DNA of 64,000 bases, taken from positions 385,149-449,148 of the forward strand of contig RQTK01000014.1 in the NCBI GenBank assembly GCA_003991915.1. Reading direction: 5' to 3'. The translations under genes and the position numbers were made by a program. This DNA is from Elysia chlorotica. Its lineage: Eukaryota > Mollusca > Gastropoda > Plakobranchidae. Of the stretch, positions 10,541 to 22,025 are shown piece after piece. The notes below the pieces were generated by a model that was given only the letters and a program-made list of their open reading frames with translations, was not told where the DNA came from and searched no databases. Position 1 is the stretch's first letter, and the number at the start of each line of letters is the position of its first letter.

Positions 10541-12890
10541 CTCAAAGACATTAGGATCACCAAACGAACAGAACGCATAACCAAATTTCTCGTTAGCGTC
10601 AATTTTCTCATTCCTAAAATTTTGTAGTTTATACATGTACTCAAAAAGCAATCATTATTCTCTGGAATCTTTATTCATTTGTTCCATGCACACAAAGCAA
10701 GATATATTACCGCATTTTGGCGACATTATTTATATTAATGTTCAGAAACCATAAAGTAACACTTCAACATCTTCAAATTGTATAACTGTGTGTTCAGCTT
10801 CCATGCAAATCGTTTTACTTCATTGTGAAAAAATATTTTTAAAATACATAAATAAATTTCAATTCAATTACATTTAAACGAATCCAAAATGAAACTTTTC
10901 TTCAGAGGGCAATAAATAAGGCTTACATGTACTAATAATCGACATACAATAATTATACATGAAATTGTAACTATAAGTAACAAGTTCTTCAATGGTCTCT
11001 TGAGTGATTCGCTTTAGATTTACAAATATACAATAGGATGAGAACACGAACTTGGTTGATACATAAATATTCTTTTCTTACTAGCAGTAGCACTCTGTTA
11101 GTAGCACTAGCAGCAAAGCTTTCCCATGGTTATGGAAATGCATGATTTAGCTTTTGGAATTTAATTCTCATTCTGCTTATAATGACATAAGCGATCTGAC
11201 AAAAATTTTAACACTAACTTGTAATATAAATTGTAAGTTTATAACAATAAAACATCAAGCTGTTGACTTATGCATGCCCCTTTCGATTCGAAGAAAACAA
11301 AGTGACTGTATTTAATTTTGTACCTTCACCTGATAGAGTAGAAAATACATGTACTTCAAGTGTTTCCCTTCATGAAGGGTGGTATAAATTGATTCGTCGC
11401 ATCTACTAATACTTACAGAAGTTTTGTCCAAAAACAGAAAAAAAAAACACACAAAAAAAAAACACACACAGCATACAATGATTTTTTTTAACATAAAGTA
11501 TGTATTTTTTACATGTATACTATTTCGAAAGAGAAAAAAAATGGAAATTATTTTAAACTGAGCGAAGAACAAATTCTACTAAATAACAATTGTTTAACAT
11601 TTTAAAACAATAAGCGGACAGAATACATGTAACAGTAGACTGTGAAGAAAGATTACTACATGTATAGGTTTATAACGGGTAAGAGAAATACACACACCTT
11701 CGAGGACAACACGTTTTTATTACCACTCAAAACAAAAACCCAAATCGCTCACTGTTCTTTCAGCCTTTCTTTTTGAAGAGTTTGAGCCGGGAGCAAGAAT
11801 ATACATGTAATATAATAAAGCGTCAGATCTCACCACTTTTGGTTGGCTGCAGTATTATAGATTTATACAAGTCAATGGCAGTACAAGTCATGGATCCATT
11901 TCAATACCTTGCTGGAACTCCTACCTCCCTCACCCCCTCCCCCTCCTGCCCCTCTCTCTCTCAACCACGTAAACTGGTCAGTGTTTTCACTCCGTAGTGA
12001 TCTGACAACGGTGGATTCCCCTGGACCAACTTACGCTGGTAAAAGAAACGAACAACAAATCAGCCGGAGACAAAGAGTTCTAAATATAAACCGGATTATA
12101 TTTTGTAACAGATTTCTGTGGCTGGGCAGCAAACTCTTCTGTGCTTTCCGTGCACCTTTCAGTCTCACTGATTACTCTGTGATTGTATTTCTAAATATCT
12201 CAGACAGTAGAGTAGAAGGGATCAGGTTCGATTCTCAGCTGGTGCTTCATATTTGGGATATCGTATCACTAGGCAGTGAACATTTCAAAAACTATTACAC
12301 AACAGTGTAAATTAATAGGTTCAAATTAAAGCCTTTATCACACAGATCATCTTTTTTGGTTGCTAAATTAGGATTTTTTTTTTGTAGTAATTTAACTCGA
12401 ATTTTAACACTTATGGACTCAACCGATTTTGTGATAGCTTTCTCAAAATTTAGAGCAAAAAATGCCATAACTCAGTAGCCAACAAAGATATTTTAATAAT
12501 TTGAAAACCATAATGTTTTTTAAGCTCTTTGTACACATTTATTCATGAAATATAACCAAATGCAGTGGAATGGACATACATGTATTTATTTTACGAAATC
12601 GGAATATGATCCAACTATATTTTAATGAACATTTAAACAATCATGGGGGGAAAAGCAAGTAAAGAGAATCACATGAAATGTTTGTGTAAAAACTCACATT
12701 TTTCAAATCTGATTTATAAAAGAAATAGCTCCAATGATAGTTTCTGAAAGAAAAAAAAAGGAACCACAGAAACAGTTGTGTCAACTCAACAAATTTCTGG
12801 TTTTTCTATGGACCAGTAACCTATAGGTTAATATGTTCAGGAAAGCTTATCCTATCAAACTGTTGTGTTAGAGTCAGCAATAAATGATTG
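10541..12890. other. A+T-rich noncoding stretch
   Basis: About 2.3 kb with no recognisable exon, transposase or SINE. It is notable only for dense TACATGTA octamers (near 10634, 10924, 11347, 11511, 11624, 11658, 11802 and 12578). Confidence 0.5.
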
Positions 12891-12894
12891 CAGT

Positions 12895-13070
12895 TTATCT
12901 CAGTTTATAGTCTGAAAGCACTCTATAAATCTCTTCAATCACCTCTCTATCGGAAACACACCTCATCACTCTTTCCATCTTTGCCTCAGAGACAGCAAAG
13001 TCAACAATGGAGGCCTGGGCTTTGAGTTCCTGACTCTCCAGCCACTGGCTGCACTTGTTAATCTTCCCTA
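12895..13070 (-). CDS. Exon-like segment, unknown protein C-terminus
   Basis: On the minus strand an acceptor-like ATTTTTAG is followed by a clean 58-codon frame ending in TAA at 12895-12897. It begins IGKINKCSQWLES, has DFAVSEAKMERVM in the middle and ends IYRVLSDYKLR. It is charged and helical in character, with amino-acid use unlike the low-complexity frames around it. I do not recognise the family. A partial copy of its first codons is duplicated in tandem just upstream (13073-13125), and a second exon-like segment follows at 13182-13400. It could be the last exon of a transposon-encoded or host gene; function unknown. Confidence 0.35.
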
Positions 13071-13072
13071 TC

Positions 13073-13125
13073 TAAAAATTTACTGGGGCTGCACTTGTTA
13101 ATCTTCCCATTTAAAAATTCTCCGG
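13073..13125. repeat. Short tandem duplication of GCTGCACTTGTTAATCTTCC
   Basis: The phrase GCTGCACTTGTTAATCTTCC with its TAAAAATT flank occurs at about 13048 and again at 13089. The duplication copies the start of the neighbouring exon-like segment together with its acceptor-like end. Confidence 0.6.
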
Positions 13126-13181
13126 TAGCAACTGGGGCATGCTGAAATGTTTTATCGAGGCACCCCTAAGCTCTGTCAGAG

Positions 13182-13401
13182 TCAGACGGTTGGTGCACAA
13201 AGTGCATTCTGAAGCCTGTCTGGTGATGGCTCTGGGTCCTTGAGAAAGAAACCTTGCTTGAGGGAGAACAGCAGTTCAGATAGCACATCATCACTATCAG
13301 GGGACAAGGGCTCTCCAAAAGCGTTTGCTGTTGGCGACATTAGCAGGTCTGGTGCTGACAACAAAACTGAAGCTGTTGCTCATTCATCTTCACAGGGGGC
13401 A
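13182..13401 (-). pseudogene. Exon-like acidic segment, unknown protein, broken
   Basis: The minus strand shows a good acceptor (TTTTTTTATCTCTTGTTACAG ending at 13402) followed by a frame that has one early TGA and then stays open to a TGA near 13182. The open part contains LLSAPDLLMSPTAN, then PLSPDSDDVLSELLFSLKQ, then LKDPEPSPDRLQNAL: acidic and rich in Ser/Pro, like an activation-type or linker region. The internal stop argues for a decayed exon. No family recognised; probably the same unit as 12895-13070. Confidence 0.35.
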
Positions 13402-14002
13402 CTGTAACAAGAGATAAAAAAACCCAAACCATATTATTCTTCCTCTTATTATTATTAAAAATATACTTGTGTAATCATAGAACATAATTGAAAAACAATC
13501 TATATATAAGCCGAGCTCAAAAGGTGACCTACTTTGTTAGGTGTGTCAAAATTGTCTTCAACTCTTGAAATTTTAAATGGAACTTATTATTTAAAAAACA
13601 CACTCATTAGAAATGAATTAAAGTTATAGTATCTGATAGCTCAATTACAAACACCTCACCAATTTTCAATATAGAGTCATGTAGAAGCTCTTAGCAAACA
13701 ATATCATTTACCCAAAAATTTCAAAGACATAATATATAAAGGGGTGTAAAAGTTGTGCACAAAATAATAAAAATTTTATAAACACATGGTATTAAAACAA
13801 TGGACTATATCATTATCCAATTACAAGCTATACTTTTAACACAGATTAATAGGGGGTATCAATAATATAACATAATAATGAAAGGGGTCTTTTCTTTTTT
13901 ACACAAAAATTTACATTTAAGTCCTTTCTAATTTCGGATCTCCATGGCCTCTCCCCACACCCTTTTTTCCCTACCATTATTCCCTCTCAAGGTCAAAGAT
14001 CA

Positions 14003-14480
14003 AAGCTAATGAGACAGCTACCAACGATTCCAGGCCAAACGCAAAAGAAAATTCAAACCCTGAGCACTTCACAAGAGAAAAGGCTCAAAAAGATGCAGCC
14101 AGACGTGAGAAAAACCGTTTGCGGCAACAGAAAAGAAGGAACTCCATGTCTGCCCAAAAAAGGCGCAAAATCAACAAAAAGCGTAGAGAAGTCTACCACA
14201 CAAAACACCACCCACCACAAAATGCAGTTGAAGCTCCCTCACCTGCAAAACCAGCAAAACGCTCCCTTCTTCAGCTCATTTTGCGTGGTGTTGCAGACTC
14301 GTTAAAAAAGTCCAGAACAAAACTGGCTCTTTTTAAATTGGCCTTATGAAAGTGCCAAAATTAAGATTGAAAGTCATAAGCAAAGCATCAAGAAATGGTC
14401 AAAGTGGGAGAAAACAAACAGATCTGTCAAAGGCCTTGTGGTTAAAGAGAGCAGTGTTGGTGAGATCCTTGATATGGTAA
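14003..14480 (+). pseudogene. Basic N-terminal fragment of an uncharacterised transposon-type protein
   Basis: A plus-strand frame, shifted once near 14335, reads through a strongly basic helix-like region (KNRLRQQKRRNSMSAQKR, KINKKRREVYHTKHH), a Pro/Ala linker, then ILRGVADSLKKSRTK and, after the shift, IKIESHKQSIKKWSKWEK and SVGEILDMV just before a GT donor. Arg/Lys-rich N-termini of this sort (EKxRxRxxKRRxxMSxxxR) occur in large invertebrate transposon proteins such as the one at 31.3-32.5 kb, so a fragment of that kind is plausible. Its relation to the downstream recombinase is not established. Confidence 0.35.
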
Positions 14481-15533
14481 GAGATAATCTAATTCCATTA
14501 GCTAAAAATCAATTTTAAAATGTTAAATTCAGTTGAAAATATTACCACTGTCTACTTTAATCTAGGCCTTAATGAATGTGTTTCTAGCTTTTATGTTGTC
14601 TTTTTTTCAGGTTTCAATTCACGGGGAAACTGAGAGTAAGAAATGGCAGAAAAGAATCTTACATTTGAGTCCTTCTTGGGGCCTAAATATCTGAATGAAA
14701 AAAAAAATGAGTAAGTTTGGTTTTAAAGGACTGGAATTCATACTGTAGATTTTTTTTTTTTACAGCTTCACAAATAACATTGATTAAAAAAAAAAAATGT
14801 TATGAAGAGCTTATGGCAGAAATTTTCTTAGATGCATGTAATTTTGAATAATCATTGATGCACTGCTTCAGTACAAACTTTAAATTCAATGCTTTTAATG
14901 AAAACTACTATTCTATAGTAATAGAATATAGATCAACAAATTATTTGAAATACATTGGTTTTTTTTTTTTACTGTAAAGTTATCTTGAAAAATGTATTGA
15001 TTTATATGTCACAAATGATGACAGATTGCTTTTGGGCCGATATACAGCATTTGCAATTGCCCATTTACTCTTTTGGAATCCTTACCAAAAGTTATTTCGG
15101 ATTTTTCTAACATTTTGTCTTCATCATAATTTATTCAAAAATTGTTGCACATCCTGAATATTCAGAATTATTAGGTTATAAGTTTCATTGTGGAATCTTT
15201 ATTGTTCAAAAATTTGAAAATGCACATTGATTTAAGGAGAAACAAGAAATCTCTGTATTAACAACTTTTAGAGAATATGAAACTCCTCATGGTAGATGTC
15301 AATAGGAATTTAAGAGGTGGTAAGACAGAATTAAGCTTCAGTATGATTGACTTAATCTGGACATTTCTGGAGAAGGCATCTATTCCTGATTTCTCGCGTT
15401 TGATTCTACCTTATGAATAAATCTATGTATGATGAGAGACAAACAGATAGAGGTGAGAGATTGAGGGAGAAGAAGGTCAGGAGAGAGAGATAGTTAGATA
15501 GGAAAGAGATCAACATAGACATCGACAAGGTCT
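14481..15533. other. A+T-rich noncoding stretch
   Basis: Contains several poly-T and poly-A runs and one acceptor-like site (near 14611) without a sustained frame behind it. No feature supported. Confidence 0.45.
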
Positions 15534-15534
15534 T

Positions 15535-15535
<1 letters not shown>

Positions 15536-15569
<34 letters not shown>
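15536..15569. repeat. (GA)n microsatellite
   Basis: Seventeen GA units, with looser GA-rich sequence from 15425. Confidence 0.9.
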
Positions 15570-15572
<3 letters not shown>

Positions 15573-15733
15573 TGAGAGATTGAGAGGTCATGCGCTGCTT
15601 CATATTGTGTTGAAATAGGTATGCAATTGTAAGTTTTTTTTTTAATAGCTTATGTTTCAATGCTGTCCTAGAAATTATACATGTACTAATACACACATAT
15701 TCTCTTTCATACTTTTTCCGATTTTCTCATCAG

Positions 15734-18485
15734 TGGAGCCGGGGTTAAATCCACAAATGATGATCTGCCCCACTTGAAAAAGAAAGAAGCTGCACCTAAA
15801 TTGGTGTTACTGGATTCAACTGAAGCTGCAAAAGCCAACAATGACGCAAGTCTAAGCTGGGCAAGGTATATTACATGTTTAACTTAATTTATGTTATTTT
15901 TGTGTTTCTTTTTGCAGTGTGGGTCCTGCCAACAATTGTATGCGTTGTTTGTTTAAAGTTATACACATAGATACTCTATACCAAAAATTCACCAATATCG
16001 TTTACCATAATAATGTAGTACCGGTAATGAAAACTCTCAACAGTCTGGAAATAAATCTTGTGCTGTTCATTATTGCTTAATTGATTCTATGTGTCTGTTG
16101 GAAATCCTGAACAAAGAAATATAACCTGGAGTGGAAACAACTTCAATGTCCTATATTTGTAGTGATGAAATATGTGGAAATAAGTTATATTTAGATTGAA
16201 TTTGAATGATGATTCAAACTCAAAGTTTACATTATCAATGCCTATTTAAAAGTTTTTGTGGTTTCGATCTGCAGTCTGAATGCATTTCTTTCAAGATATA
16301 CAATATAAAAACTTTTGCCTCTGTTTAAATTGTGGATAGGTAATATGATGTATCTTGATTTATTTCCTCTTTAGATTTTGTGAACGCCCAAGCACTGCTG
16401 GTCGTGAAGAAGATGCTGTTGAAAACTCACGATCAAGTCTGGGAAGTGAAGTTTTTCCTGCCTTGACTAATGCTGAGGAGGAGCTGTCTACAGTTAGCGT
16501 AGCCAAGAGGGGTACTGCAAAAAATAAATGGGATAAAAAACATTCTTGTTTTTTTGTTGTAGTAAGAAAGTAAACAAGATGAGCACCCATTTACAGCGTG
16601 TTCATAAAAATGAAAGCTCCGTTATGAGAGTGTTAGCCATGGCCAAGGGGTCTTCTGAGAGGAGATTAGCGTGGGCAGAGCTGCTTAATCAAGGTGACTT
16701 TCAGCACAATTACAAAGTTTTGGAGTCAGGCTCTGGGCAGCTCACCCCGAAGTACAGGACAAAAAGCAGAACAGCAGATGATGTTGTGGTCTGTTCTTTT
16801 TGCAAAGGTCTGTATGGGAAATCCCTCCTATACCTCCATTACAAAACCTGCTCTAAACGACGAGACCATGGACAAAAGGGAAAGGGGCAAGCGGTGAGAC
16901 AGGGGTCCATGTTGATGCCTCTTCCTCAAAATGTGACAGGGACATTTTTTGAGCACATTGTCTCAAGGATGAAGAAAGATGACATAACCAAAATTGTCAT
17001 TAATGATTCGTTGATTGTGAAGTTTGGGGAAAGGAAATTTTATGCTACTGATGTGGAAGAGCACAGAGCAAGTGATCAGGCAGAAGACGGAGTTGAAAGT
17101 ATCATCGTTGGGTCAAGCACTGCACCCAGGAAATTTTGACATAATCATTCAAGCTGTACGAGAGCTTGCTGAGTTTAGCGAATATTACCACCGCTTCAAA
17201 AAGAGGCTCTTTGGCTTAAAGACTTGGCCATTCCCTAAAGAAATGTGTGTCTGTTTTAAGGGCTGAGAGAATTAAAACAGAGGATGAAGACCTTGTCAAG
17301 CAGGCAGATAGGTCTGTTCAGACAATCTGTTCAGCGGCGATTGGTTTGACAATGTTAGTGCAAATGCTGGACAGTCTTTTCAAAAAGAGCGATTTAATAA
17401 ACCTAAATTGTTACCAGCTTGTGCCGATGTAGAGAATGTGCATGCAGTCTTGGAGAGTGAGATGGGTTCAAGCAACTGTCTATGCCACCCGCACAAAGGC
17501 AACTCTGTGCTCTATTTCACTTTTCAACAGAAAGCGCGGAGGGGAAGTCCAAAGGCTTAGGTCGGAAGACTTTGAAAAAGGCATATCAAGTGTTCCAAGT
17601 GATCCTGAAATGTACCAGGACCTTTCGGAGCTTGAAAAAAAAACTGATTTCTCACTTCAGTCGCATAGAAATCAGAGGCAAGTTTTGTCGAAAGGTGCCA
17701 ATTTCATCAACACCCACAATAGTTGACAGTCTCAATCATATCATTTGTTTAAGAGAAAGCAGCACCCACCAATTACCAACAAATATCTGTTTGCAACACG
17801 CACCGGAGAAAGACCCTATAGGGGGAGTGATGTGATCAGAGAATTCGCGAAAAAAGCAGAAGTGGCTGATGTCACTCTCTTCACTTTCACACATCTTAGA
17901 AAACAGGTTGCCACTCTGTCCCAAACCTTACACATAACCAAATGGGAACAAGACCAACTGGCCACCTTTCTCGGACAAGATATTCGCGTTCACAAGAACA
18001 TTTACCGCCAACCTCTGGAAGTTCTTGACAGGGCAAAAGTTGCCAAAATCTTATTAGCAGTAAACAAGGGTGTTGATGTTGATTTGGAAAAGGAATGTGG
18101 TGCAAATGAAAATGATGAAATTGATTGTGACCCTCCAGATGAAATACATCAAGAAGACTTGGAAAGTGATGAGGGCGAACCTGAAAGTGAAACAGAAAGC
18201 AAAGCAACGACTCAGATGGCTTCTGTTACCAATTTGGGTGAAGAAACGCAAAGAAACTCTGATGAAGGACTAAAAGGACGCCAGAAGATGAAGAGGCAAC
18301 CTTGGTCTGAGGATGAAATCAAAGCTGTGAGGAGACATCTTAACCACTGTATTGTTTCAGGTATAGTGCCCAGAAAAGATCAGGCTATGAAGGCAGTTGC
18401 AGCTGAAACTTGTCTGAGGTCAAGATCATGGAGAAATGTGAAAGACTTTGTCTATAATTTAATTAAAAAGCAGAGAAAGCATTAG
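15734..18485 (+). pseudogene. Crypton-like tyrosine recombinase gene, intron-bearing, frameshifted
   Basis: Two spliced N-terminal exons (15734-15865; from 16375) with consensus sites lead into a C2H2-like start (KVNKMSTHLQRVHKNES), a CSFCKGLYGKSLLYLHYKTC zinc knuckle, and DDITKIVINDSLIVKFGE. The rest is scattered over frames: AVRELAEFSEYYHRFKK, ERIKTEDEDLVKQAD, FNKPKLLPACADVENVH, then FNRKRGGEVQRL (first catalytic Arg), FTFTHLRKQVATLSQ (HxxR), and FLGQDIRVHKNIYRQP (the H and catalytic Tyr). A C-terminal WSEDEIKAVRRHLNH region resembles the DNA-binding tail of this family. This order is that of tyrosine recombinases of Crypton-type DNA transposons and host proteins derived from them, widespread in molluscs and fish. 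At least four frameshifts and stops between 16550 and 17750 mean it cannot be expressed whole, although the last 246 codons (17745-18485) stay open. Confidence 0.75.
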
Positions 18486-19140
18486 ATCTACGGGTAGTTG
18501 AACCACGTGTTACAATGGAGTTCATTTAATAATTTGTCTCAAATTTTCATGCATTTTAAACTTCACCCAACTTGTGGGTCAAGGGCGATCCAGAGGTTTA
18601 AAAAATTACTTTATCAATAAGTACCAGTGGGTGACTATGGCCACGAGGCTGGCCTAATTTAAAATTTTTTTTTTTTGCTTTTATTATGCATGGAAAACAT
18701 TTTTTGTGCCCCAGGTATGTTCATATACTTAAAATGAACATTTAAATCGGTAAGTATTAAACAATCAATACGATGGGAACTTTAAAAACATGTAGAAAAC
18801 GTTTATAATTACTTATAGAAGCTGTCTAAACACAATTTCATTAGTGAATTAGCTTTTAGAGTTGATTGGGAGGTGGCCACAGCCACCCCGGTATCCATAG
18901 ATACCTATGTCCTTACCTAAGAAAAAGCATGAGGTAGAATACATAATGAATAGAAGCCTATTTTCTATCAAAACTCATACATCATTTGTTTAAAACTTTA
19001 CCTAATATATACAGAACAGTTGATTCATACTCATAGCATTACCTATGCAAAAGAAATATGTGTACCATGCTCTATCTTGTTGCTGGATCTAGGTTTATTT
19101 TACTGAGCCCTTACATGTGTATTTCTGTTCTTTTCTCCCA
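18486..19140. other. Noncoding stretch between two transposon genes
   Basis: A+T-rich with no coding signal. GGTGACTATGGCCACGAGG (18626) and GGAGGTGGCCACAGCCACC (18870) are GC-richer islands but match nothing that I recognise. Confidence 0.45.
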
Positions 19141-19164
19141 CCCAGGCTGTTCCTAGAATCGACC

Positions 19165-20480
19165 ATGCCTAGAAAGTACAAGCCAAAACCCGGAGCACGC
19201 CCCTATAACTCAGCTCCATCAACCAGTGTGGCCCAAGCCATTGACGATTACAAAAATGGGGGATTGAGTCAGCGCGAGGTTTGTCAGAAATATGGCATTC
19301 CTCGGTCATCTTTCCAAAACCATCTCAAGGTTGACCAAGGCGAGAGAGCAGTTAAGAAACCCGGTGGTCAAACCATTCTTTCATCAGAGATGGAGGATTC
19401 CCTTGTGCAACATTTGATCCACCTGTCTAACTGGGGATTCCCTTTTGACACGATGGACCTCCGAATGACTGTTAAGAGAATTCTGGACAAAGAGGGACAA
19501 ACCGTCAAGTGCTTCAAAGCCAATGTGCCCGGCGAAGACTGGTGCAGTGGTTTCATGGACAGACAAAGCCATGATTAAAAATAGAATGTGTCAGAACATT
19601 ACACGCAAAAGGGCTGAAGTAAATAGGGAAACTATTGAACAATACTTCACTGAACTCGCACAGAGTATTGATGGTGTACCCCCGGAGAATATCATCAACT
19701 ATGACGAGACAAACCTGGCGCAAACGCCTTATCTTCAAGAGGGGAATTCGGTACCCGGAAAGAGTTATGAACTCAACGAAAACATCAACTAGCCTTATGT
19801 TGGCTGGGACTGCTGCTGGTGAAATCCTGCCAGTATATGTTGTGTACAAATCAGAGCACCTCTGGAGTACATGGATTGAAGGCGGCCCACACAAAGCCAG
19901 ATTTAACAGGTCAAAGTCAGGCTGGTTCGACCAAGTCTGTTTTGTTGACTGGTTCAGGTCAATTGCTCTTCCCTACTGCAGGGGTCTTGAGGGCAAGAAA
20001 GTCCTCATGGGGGATAATCTGTCTTCTCGTAATGAAATAAATGTACTAGAAGAATGCGAGCGCAATAACATTTCTTTTGTGTGTCTGCCCCCAAATGCAA
20101 CACACCTTCTCCAGCCCCTTGACGTGGCTAACTTTGGCCCCATGAAAGCTACATGCTTGAGCTGCCAAACCAGAGCGATAACATCAAAGTGGGCTTCAAA
20201 AAGTGTGGCATCCATCCTCTTGACAAATCGCCTGCCACAAGAGTCAAACGAGGCAGTCAACAACTCTGTCTCTGAGGTGTTCACGGAGCATTTGAGTCAA
20301 CTTGGCCATCATCTCAGATCTCACATTGGAATCTCAGTGGGAACAGGGGACTGTGGTAAAAGAACAAAGAACACTCCTAAATGGAAAAGAGAAAATTGTG
20401 ACATTCACCAAAAAAATGACGGAAACTGGTACCGTACAATTGAAAATTTGATGAATAATTTCAAAAAAATGTTTCAATAG
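19165..20480 (+). pseudogene. Pogo/Tigger-type transposase, frameshifted
   Basis: Starts MPRKYKPKPGARPYNS and continues with a helix-turn-helix of the psq/pogo kind (LSQREVCQKYGIPRSSFQNH), a CENP-B-type N-terminal segment (FDTMDLRMTVKRILDK, VPGEDWCSGFMDR) and then a DDE_1 catalytic domain: IINYDETNLAQTP (first Asp), KVLMGDNLSSR (second Asp) and LPPNATHLLQPLDVANFGPMK (third Asp region with the family NATHxxQPLD motif). The frame changes near 19560 and again near 19740, with further breaks after 20150, where DNIKVGFKKCGIHPLDKSPA is readable only in another frame. Pogo elements are Tc1/mariner-superfamily cut-and-paste transposons. No inverted repeats were identified by eye. Non-functional copy. 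Confidence 0.85.
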
Positions 20481-20836
20481 TACCAGTATAAATTGCATGT
20501 TTATAATATCATCAATCGGTTTGAGCATTTTGGAAGAACCAGAAAGGAATTAAGCAGAAATGAGGCCATCATTCATGTAGATTTTTCTCAGAATTATATT
20601 GCTAAAATAAGTAAAGAAGTCCAAACTTTGGACAAAAACATTATTATTTATGTAGGCCATACTAAAGTTTTTTTTCTGACTTTTTCATTATTACAAAAGT
20701 CTTGTAAAAAAGTATATAAAAGTATATTACCTAATACTGCAGTATACATGTATATTATATGACCATTGATTCATTTTCTTATCCAAAGCATAATCATCAA
20801 TTTTCTTGAATATTTTTTCTCTTCTGTTTTTTTTAG

Positions 20837-22025
20837 GCTGTATTATCCACCTTGTTCACATAGCTGCCAAAAAAGGATCTGCAGAACTTGGCCCTATTGA
20901 GGAAGCCTTGGTGGATATTTACTACTACTTTAAGAAGAGGGCCAACCGACAGAACAACTTCGCCGAGACTTCAAGTTATGTTTGATCTTGAGCAGAAGAA
21001 ATGTCTCAAACACGTGTCAACAAGATGGCTCAGCATTCAAAAGTGAGTTAACTGCTTCTTATGTTGTTGCTGATTGTTTGTACTTTTGTGTCAATGTGTA
21101 ATTCTTAATTTATATTGCCTTCATTGCAGCGGTGTTGAACGCCTCTTGCTCAACTGGGTTGCTTTGAAGGAATTTTTTTGGGAAGAGAGTCGAAACCAGA
21201 AGACTGATCTTGCCAAGGGGAAGGCCGAGGCAATATTAGAATTTTTAGGAAGTTTTACCAGACAGCTGTGGACTATCTCCTTAAAAGCTTACCTTGGGAG
21301 GATCCCTTCTTGAAGTCTGTGGCTCAGAGAATGAGTGCTTCTAACCTGGATCTGCTGATCCTTCTGAAAAGGTTCCCTTGTCTCATGACAGGTAAGCTTT
21401 TTTTTTATATTAGTTTAGCAAGGGTTCAATGAACTTCATACCAACAATTATAAAAAAGATACATGTATTCATTATATAAAATGTAAAATTATTTGTAACT
21501 TATTTCTCCCCAGAGCACATTTAAGTAGTTTCTGACATGATTAAGGGTTTATATGTATAATTTACTCTGTATATTATAAATATTTTATGTTGCTTCTGCT
21601 AAAATCATTAGTATTTTTTTTCTCATTAGTGCAACAACACCTTGTAGTAGTTTTGTCTACATGATCAAGGATGTATATGTATTATTTACTCTGTATCTAA
21701 ATATTTTATGCTTTTTCAAATAATATTTTTACATATATATATTTTTTTACTCAAGTCTTTTTTTTAAATTCTTATGTATAATTTTACAGCTGGAGACACC
21801 ATAGATGATCACCTCTCCATGCTGGATCTTCTGAAAGCAACAGAGCTTGGAAATCTATCTGGACCCCTGGACAAACAATACTGCAGCATAGCAGCTAGAC
21901 ACCCTCACCTAAAGAGACTCTGCAGAGCAATGATTGGACTACTGACAGTACCACACAGTTCTGCAGCATGTGAGAGGGTGTTTATTACATGTGTTGAAGC
22001 TTCAAAGCGGCTTCAAACAGACTTG
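20837..22025 (+). pseudogene. hAT-type transposase-like gene (ZNF862-like), three exons, two frameshifts
   Basis: Exon 1 (20837-21042) reads CIIHLVHIAAKKGSAELGP and, after a one-base insertion near 20965, MFDLEQKKCLKHVSTRWLSI, the CxxH-like and STRWLS signature of hAT catalytic domains. Exon 2 (21130-21391) reads GVERLLLNWVALKEFFWEES, shifts near 21248, then TAVDYLLKSLPWEDPF and LLILLKRFPCLM. Exon 3 (21790-22025) holds DHLSMLDLLKATELGN and the C-terminal dimerisation region LKRLCRAMIGLLTVPHSSAACERVF. All junctions have GT-AG. The two shifts make it a pseudogene in this assembly, but preserved introns suggest it was once a spliced host-like gene or an intron-containing element. The N-terminal exons are missing. 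Confidence 0.8.

Noticed and set aside
12190..12245. Box-B-like GGTTCGATTC near 12229
   Set aside because: No box A at tRNA spacing and no SINE body downstream; probably chance.
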